The notes beneath the pieces were generated by a model that saw only the letters and a program-made list of their open reading frames with translations, was not told the origin of the DNA and searched no databases. Positions 60,411 to 64,000 of a stretch of 64,000 nucleotides of DNA are shown piece after piece (position 1 is the first letter of the stretch; each line of letters starts with the position of its first letter). Origin of the DNA: Cupriavidus nantongensis (GTDB lineage Bacteria > Pseudomonadota > Gammaproteobacteria > Burkholderiales > Burkholderiaceae); assembly GCF_001598055.1 (NCBI RefSeq), contig NZ_CP014845.1, positions 1,798,001-1,862,000 on the forward strand. Reading direction: 5' to 3'. A program made the position numbers and the translations under genes.

Positions 60411-63348
60411 GATTGGGGTCGGTCACGGGTGCGGTATCGACACGCAGCGTGTTGCGCTCGCGCACGGCCGCCACGGGCTTGCCATCGACGCTGACGCGGC
60501 ACTGGCCGGCGTTGGCCAGGCGAAAGAACGGCTTGAAGTAGCCGCTGAAGGCAAAACGGGTGACGCCGTCGCGCTGCGACCAGTCGCGCACGATGCCGCT
60601 GGCTTCCGCCAGCTGCGGCGTGGCCGGCGCCGGGGCTGCTGCGTTGCGCACGGCAAAGCGTGCGTCGCCACCGTCCAGGTGCAGGTAGACGCCGCCGCCG
60701 GGCGCCGGCGAGGTCCCGGTCACGCCCTTCGCCGCGGCCACGTCGGGCAGGCCCGCACCGCTCCAGCGCAGGTTGCGCAGGTTGCCGTCGCCGCGCACGA
60801 TCCATTGCGTGCCGGCACTGCTGTCACTGCCGGCACTGCCATCGGCCACCTCGCGCGCCACCGCCATCTCCTGCCAGTCGAGCACCTTGCGCACGTAGTC
60901 GGTCGAATGCAGCGGCAGCAGCGGCTGCGCCAGCACGTAGTCGTAGACCTTGCGCAGCGCCTTCAGCGACGCCGCCTTGGTGCCGGAGTAGCTGTGGTAG
61001 TAGATGTTGACGGGCTTGAAGCGGTACGGCCGGTCGGTCAGCTCGAAGGTCTCGATCACGCGTTCGAAGCCGTAGAACGGGCCGTGCCACAGGTTGGTGT
61101 AGACGTTCTCGTTCTGGTTGGGCGCGAACACCTGGAAGGTGCCGCCGGGCTTGTGGATGCCCAGCGGCGCGATCGCAGTCCAGCTGGGATTGCTGCGCGT
61201 GATCAGCGTGTCGCCGCCGTTCATATTGAACACGCGCGCCTGGTCGGTCAGGCGCAGGGCCTCGGCCGGCGGCTGGCAGTCGCCCGACCACAGCAGCAGG
61301 CTGACCGGCTTGCCGGCGGGCGCCAGGGTGCGGTTGATGTAGTCGATGGACCCGCCGATCTCGCGCTTCAGGTCCATGGTGTAGCCGGGGATGTTCAGGT
61401 GGTAGGCCTCGTCGCCCGCGCCCGCCGCGGCCTTGCCGCCTTGTGCCGGCTGCGCCGGCTGGGCCGGCACCGTGCGCCCCCACTCGAACGGGTGCGAGAA
61501 GGTATGGCTGGCCACCTCGACATAGGGCCGGGCGAAAATCTTGCGCGCGATCGGCTCGAGCTCGGCGCTGAGCTTCGGGTACATGCCGTCGCGGCTGACC
61601 TCGCCCTGGATCACCGACATGGTCATCGGCAGCCGGTAGCGGTCGAAGATCTCGCGCAACAGCACCTCGCCGGAGAAGCCGCCGCCGGGAATCTCGGCGC
61701 GCGAGGCAAAGCCGTCGCCATCGATATGGATGGTCAGCAGGCGCCGGCCGTTCTCGGTGGTGACGTCGGGCACCGGCATCGCGGGCAGCCGCAGCGCCTC
61801 GCGCAGGAAGTCCAGCGGCTGCACCACCCAGCGGCTGTCGGCGGTGCCGATGCCGCTCTCGTGCACCGCATACGGTCCCAGCACGTAGCCGCCCCACGGC
61901 GTGATCGCGGCGGCGTCATAGGTCAGCGTGCCGGAGCGCAGGCGCAGCAGCGAGCGGAAGCCGTCGCCATCGGGCACCTGGATCGCCTCGGCCTGGTTGC
62001 GGTCGGGCGCCACCGGCATCTCGAATCCCATCATCGGGTCCTTGGCCAGCACCTCGACCGGCCCCGACACGCGCCCCCTGACCGTCTTCAGGCCGAAGCC
62101 GCGCGCCACCGCGCCGGTGACGCTGGTGCCGAAGTCGTTCAGGAACACCACCGGCATCCCCTGCGCCATGCGCGCTTGCAGCCAGGTGTGGAAGCGGCCC
62201 GGCTGCGCCGTGACCTTGCCCGTCAGGTACATCACCACGCCGGCATAGCGGTCCGGCCCGATCTCGGGCAGGTCCTCGCTGGTGTCGGCAAACTCGACCC
62301 GGTAGCCCAGGTAGTTGAGCGGCATCGAGACAAAGCGCACGCCCTCGGACTGGTCGATCGCCACGCCCGGGGCGCGCTCCTGCACCACCAGCACGCGCCG
62401 CGGCAGCACTTCGATCTTGCCGATGCCGATGGTCTGCAGGCCGGGATCGGCCACATAGGGGGTGATGCCCAGCGCGCGGATGCGGCGCGCGGTGTCGCGC
62501 GCGCAGCGGCGGTCCGCCGGCGGGCAGTAGTCGATCGACACCACCGGCAGCCGGTATTGCTCGCGGATGGTGCGCGCCTGCGCCAGCAGCCAGTCGCGGT
62601 CGGCCTGCGGCACCTCGACATAGCGGCCCTGGGCCTGGTTCCAGCCGCGGAACAGCGACTCGAAGGCAACGGCATACGCCAGGCCGTGCACCTGCGGCAG
62701 GATCTCGAAGCCGCGGTTGAAGATCAGCCGGGCATCGGGATAGCGCGCCTTGATCGCGCGCACCACGCGCACCAGGCCGGCTTCCTGGCGCGCGCGCTCG
62801 GCGTCGGTTTTGGCGGCGAGCTGGTACGAGTCCAGGGTATCGAGAAAGAAGCCGCGGAAGCCGCGCGCCCACAGCGGCGCGATCACCTTGTCGACATAGA
62901 AGGCGGGCCAGCCGTCGGCCGCCTGGTCGATCACCGGCGCGTTCCAGGCGTCGTTGCGGCCGACGAACCAGTTTTTGGGGATGTCCTTGAAGTACGGGCG
63001 GCCTTCCAGCACCTCGCCCACGCTGACATAGGCAAACCAGGCGGTCGCGGGGGTGGCGACCTGGCGCGGGTCGAAGCCGCTGTCGGGTTCGACCACGGCG
63101 ATATCGAAGGCCTGCAGCGCGTCGACCGGCGGCTTGGCGCCGTAGTGGAGCGCGATCGACGGCATTGCCGGAGCGGATGCCGCAGCGCCGCCCGTCGGCT
63201 GGTCCGCGGCGACCCCGGCCGTTCCGAGGGCAAGCGCCAGCGCAGCGCACTGCGCCAGATGCCCAAGCCAGGCCAACCACCCCGGCCGGCATGGCGTGCG
63301 CCCACCCCGGCCGCGCCGGCCGCCTTGCGCTTCCCCCAGTCGATTCAC
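60373..63348 (-). CDS. pelA: PelA, bifunctional glycoside hydrolase and deacetylase
   Basis: A 991-residue periplasmic enzyme. After a signal segment (to about residue 48) comes the hydrolase domain (about 60-310) with catalytic Glu215 in NRGFEIL. Then a middle Rossmann/reductase-like region (315-500), and the polysaccharide deacetylase domain with HIDGDGF (Asp543) and ASHTFSHPF (His615 and His619 as metal ligands). A C-terminal beta-sandwich follows. It deacetylates Pel, giving the polymer positive charge, and can cleave it. The start is GTG 63348 with AAAGGAAG eight nt before it; no better ATG exists. It is the first gene of the operon. Confidence 0.96.
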   Translation of the reverse strand: MNRLGEAQGGRRGRGGRTPCRPGWLAWLGHLAQCAALALALGTAGVAADQPTGGAAASAPAMPSIALHYGAKPPVDALQAFDIAVVEPDSGFDPRQVATPATAWFAYVSVGEVLEGRPYFKDIPKNWFVGRNDAWNAPVIDQAADGWPAFYVDKVIAPLWARGFRGFFLDTLDSYQLAAKTDAERARQEAGLVRVVRAIKARYPDARLIFNRGFEILPQVHGLAYAVAFESLFRGWNQAQGRYVEVPQADRDWLLAQARTIREQYRLPVVSIDYCPPADRRCARDTARRIRALGITPYVADPGLQTIGIGKIEVLPRRVLVVQERAPGVAIDQSEGVRFVSMPLNYLGYRVEFADTSEDLPEIGPDRYAGVVMYLTGKVTAQPGRFHTWLQARMAQGMPVVFLNDFGTSVTGAVARGFGLKTVRGRVSGPVEVLAKDPMMGFEMPVAPDRNQAEAIQVPDGDGFRSLLRLRSGTLTYDAAAITPWGGYVLGPYAVHESGIGTADSRWVVQPLDFLREALRLPAMPVPDVTTENGRRLLTIHIDGDGFASRAEIPGGGFSGEVLLREIFDRYRLPMTMSVIQGEVSRDGMYPKLSAELEPIARKIFARPYVEVASHTFSHPFEWGRTVPAQPAQPAQGGKAAAGAGDEAYHLNIPGYTMDLKREIGGSIDYINRTLAPAGKPVSLLLWSGDCQPPAEALRLTDQARVFNMNGGDTLITRSNPSWTAIAPLGIHKPGGTFQVFAPNQNENVYTNLWHGPFYGFERVIETFELTDRPYRFKPVNIYYHSYSGTKAASLKALRKVYDYVLAQPLLPLHSTDYVRKVLDWQEMAVAREVADGSAGSDSSAGTQWIVRGDGNLRNLRWSGAGLPDVAAAKGVTGTSPAPGGGVYLHLDGGDARFAVRNAAAPAPATPQLAEASGIVRDWSQRDGVTRFAFSGYFKPFFRLANAGQCRVSVDGKPVAAVRERNTLRVDTAPVTDPNHVRQQVEVRCAG

Positions 63349-64000
63349 AACGTGCTTCCTTTATTTTTGCGCACCCGAAGTGCACGGTGCCAGACATTTT
63401 AGAGTCGGTTCGCGACCGCGTGGCGCCTGGTTCTGACCGTCAATTCGGAAAAGTCCGATGGTATCCGGCATCCGCATGCTAGAGCAGGCAGCGGGCCAGT
63501 ATTGTCAACAATTGTCCCGAAAAGGAGACATGGAGCCGGCTTGCGCGTTAACTGCTGCCGGCGTGGGCCGGTGCCCGGGACACCGGGTTGCCAGCCAGCC
63601 TTGGGAAGATTGATCCTCGCCAGGCCCGGCCGTCACTGTCCGTTACCGGATTTCCGGACAGCCGGTTTGCCACCGCATGAATTCTTTGCGTTCATTCTCT
63701 TATGGATCGACGCGCATGCAGACCATTGACTCATGTATTGACATGGATAACCTGCCTGCTGTCACGGGTATTGTGGTTTATCCGCATAATGTTATATCCG
63801 CGCCGGACTGACCTCACCCGAACGCGGTAGGATGGGTGCCGTAAAAATTTGTAAAAAAGATAGCACCAGCTTGCGGCGGACGGCAGCCCATTATGCACGA
63901 CAGCATGGCACGCCGCCCGACCGCGGTGCACGCACAGCCAAACGCGACAATAAAAAATCAGGGAATTCACTGAACCGGTACTGAAGTAGAAAACGCTAAT
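63349..64000. other. pel upstream region (652 nt, no convincing gene)
   Basis: No frame here shows a recognisable domain or a good ribosome site. The segment contains a hairpin-capable CCGGTG/CACCGG pair (63568-63573 and 63581-63586) and an A/T-richer stretch from about 63700 to the end, with repeated GTAAAAATTT/GTAAAAAAGA at 63841-63860. It should contain the pel promoter. Transcription from well upstream would give a long leader. Confidence 0.6.
63504..63516. promoter_or_regulatory. FleQ-box-like palindrome upstream of pelA
   Basis: GTCAACAATTGTC, within the near-palindrome ATTGTCAACAATTGTC, lies about 160 bp before the pelA start. It resembles the FleQ consensus (GTCAAT, A/T centre, ATTGAC) that controls pel in Pseudomonas, but with a one-base difference in spacing. 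A c-di-GMP-responsive enhancer-binding protein could act here. Confidence 0.3.

Noticed and set aside
60235..63402. Plus-strand frame of over 1000 codons opposite pelA
   Set aside because: Low-complexity His/Arg/Gln-rich translation with no motif, whereas pelA on the other strand has full family motifs.
63502..63970. Two short frames (75 and 79 codons) in the pel upstream region
   Set aside because: Odd composition, no ribosome binding sites, no recognisable domain; a regulatory leader is more likely.

Overview
The window is GC-rich DNA from a betaproteobacterium, most likely Cupriavidus or a close Burkholderiaceae relative. The pointers are Bug/TctC periplasmic receptors in a catabolic operon, a Burkholderia-type hopanoid tailoring cluster carrying its own ispH, a copSRABCD copper cluster, and a complete pelABCDEFG exopolysaccharide operon. 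No rRNA, tRNA, CRISPR array, insertion sequence or prophage gene was seen. Species cannot be fixed from the sequence alone.

Layout. 1-1090: 3' end of an RTX-repeat protein with a strong terminator. 1161-2303: a small DUF2188-like protein and an aminoglycoside-phosphotransferase-like kinase. 2328-6998: a minus-strand catabolic operon (Bug receptor, RraA-like aldolase, 2-hydroxyacid dehydrogenase, second Bug receptor, SMP-30 lactonase) with a divergent IclR regulator (7095-7868). 8140-9519: amino-acid permease. 9598-23027: hopanoid region (hpnB, hpnA, ispH, hpnH, hpnI, hpnJ, hpnK, hpnL, hpnM, hpnN, mlaA). 23033-27479: FKBP isomerase, TTC38-like TPR protein, a DUF6152/DUF6644-like pair and an AraC regulator. 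27646-38193: an 1843-residue repeat adhesin followed by its type I secretion system (TolC-like, ABC transporter, HlyD-like). 38224-44887: copABCD (minus strand) divergent from copRS. 45081-50011: a three-gene signalling module (response regulator, LysM-FecR protein, CHASE2 histidine kinase). 50239-63348: pelABCDEFG, all on the minus strand.

The genes form an envelope and surface programme. The hpn genes extend hopanoids (HpnH), glycosylate, deacetylate and ring-contract the head group (HpnI, HpnK, HpnJ) and move hopanoids or lipids (HpnL, HpnM, HpnN, with MlaA). The adhesin with its secretion system and the Pel operon are two independent biofilm-matrix systems either side of a copper-resistance block. 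PelD keeps an RxxD c-di-GMP inhibitory-site motif, so Pel output is probably under c-di-GMP control.

Points that deserve attention: (i) hpnK has no ATG/GTG/TTG start that keeps its catalytic motif and appears to use CTG; (ii) a palindromic repeat has become the last codons of hpnI; (iii) the adhesin carries an exact 564-bp tandem periodicity; (iv) the CHASE2 kinase has a 12-bp minisatellite in the loop of its phosphotransfer helical hairpin, in a module downstream of pel whose function is not established; (v) several intergenic spacers carry well-formed operator-like repeats.
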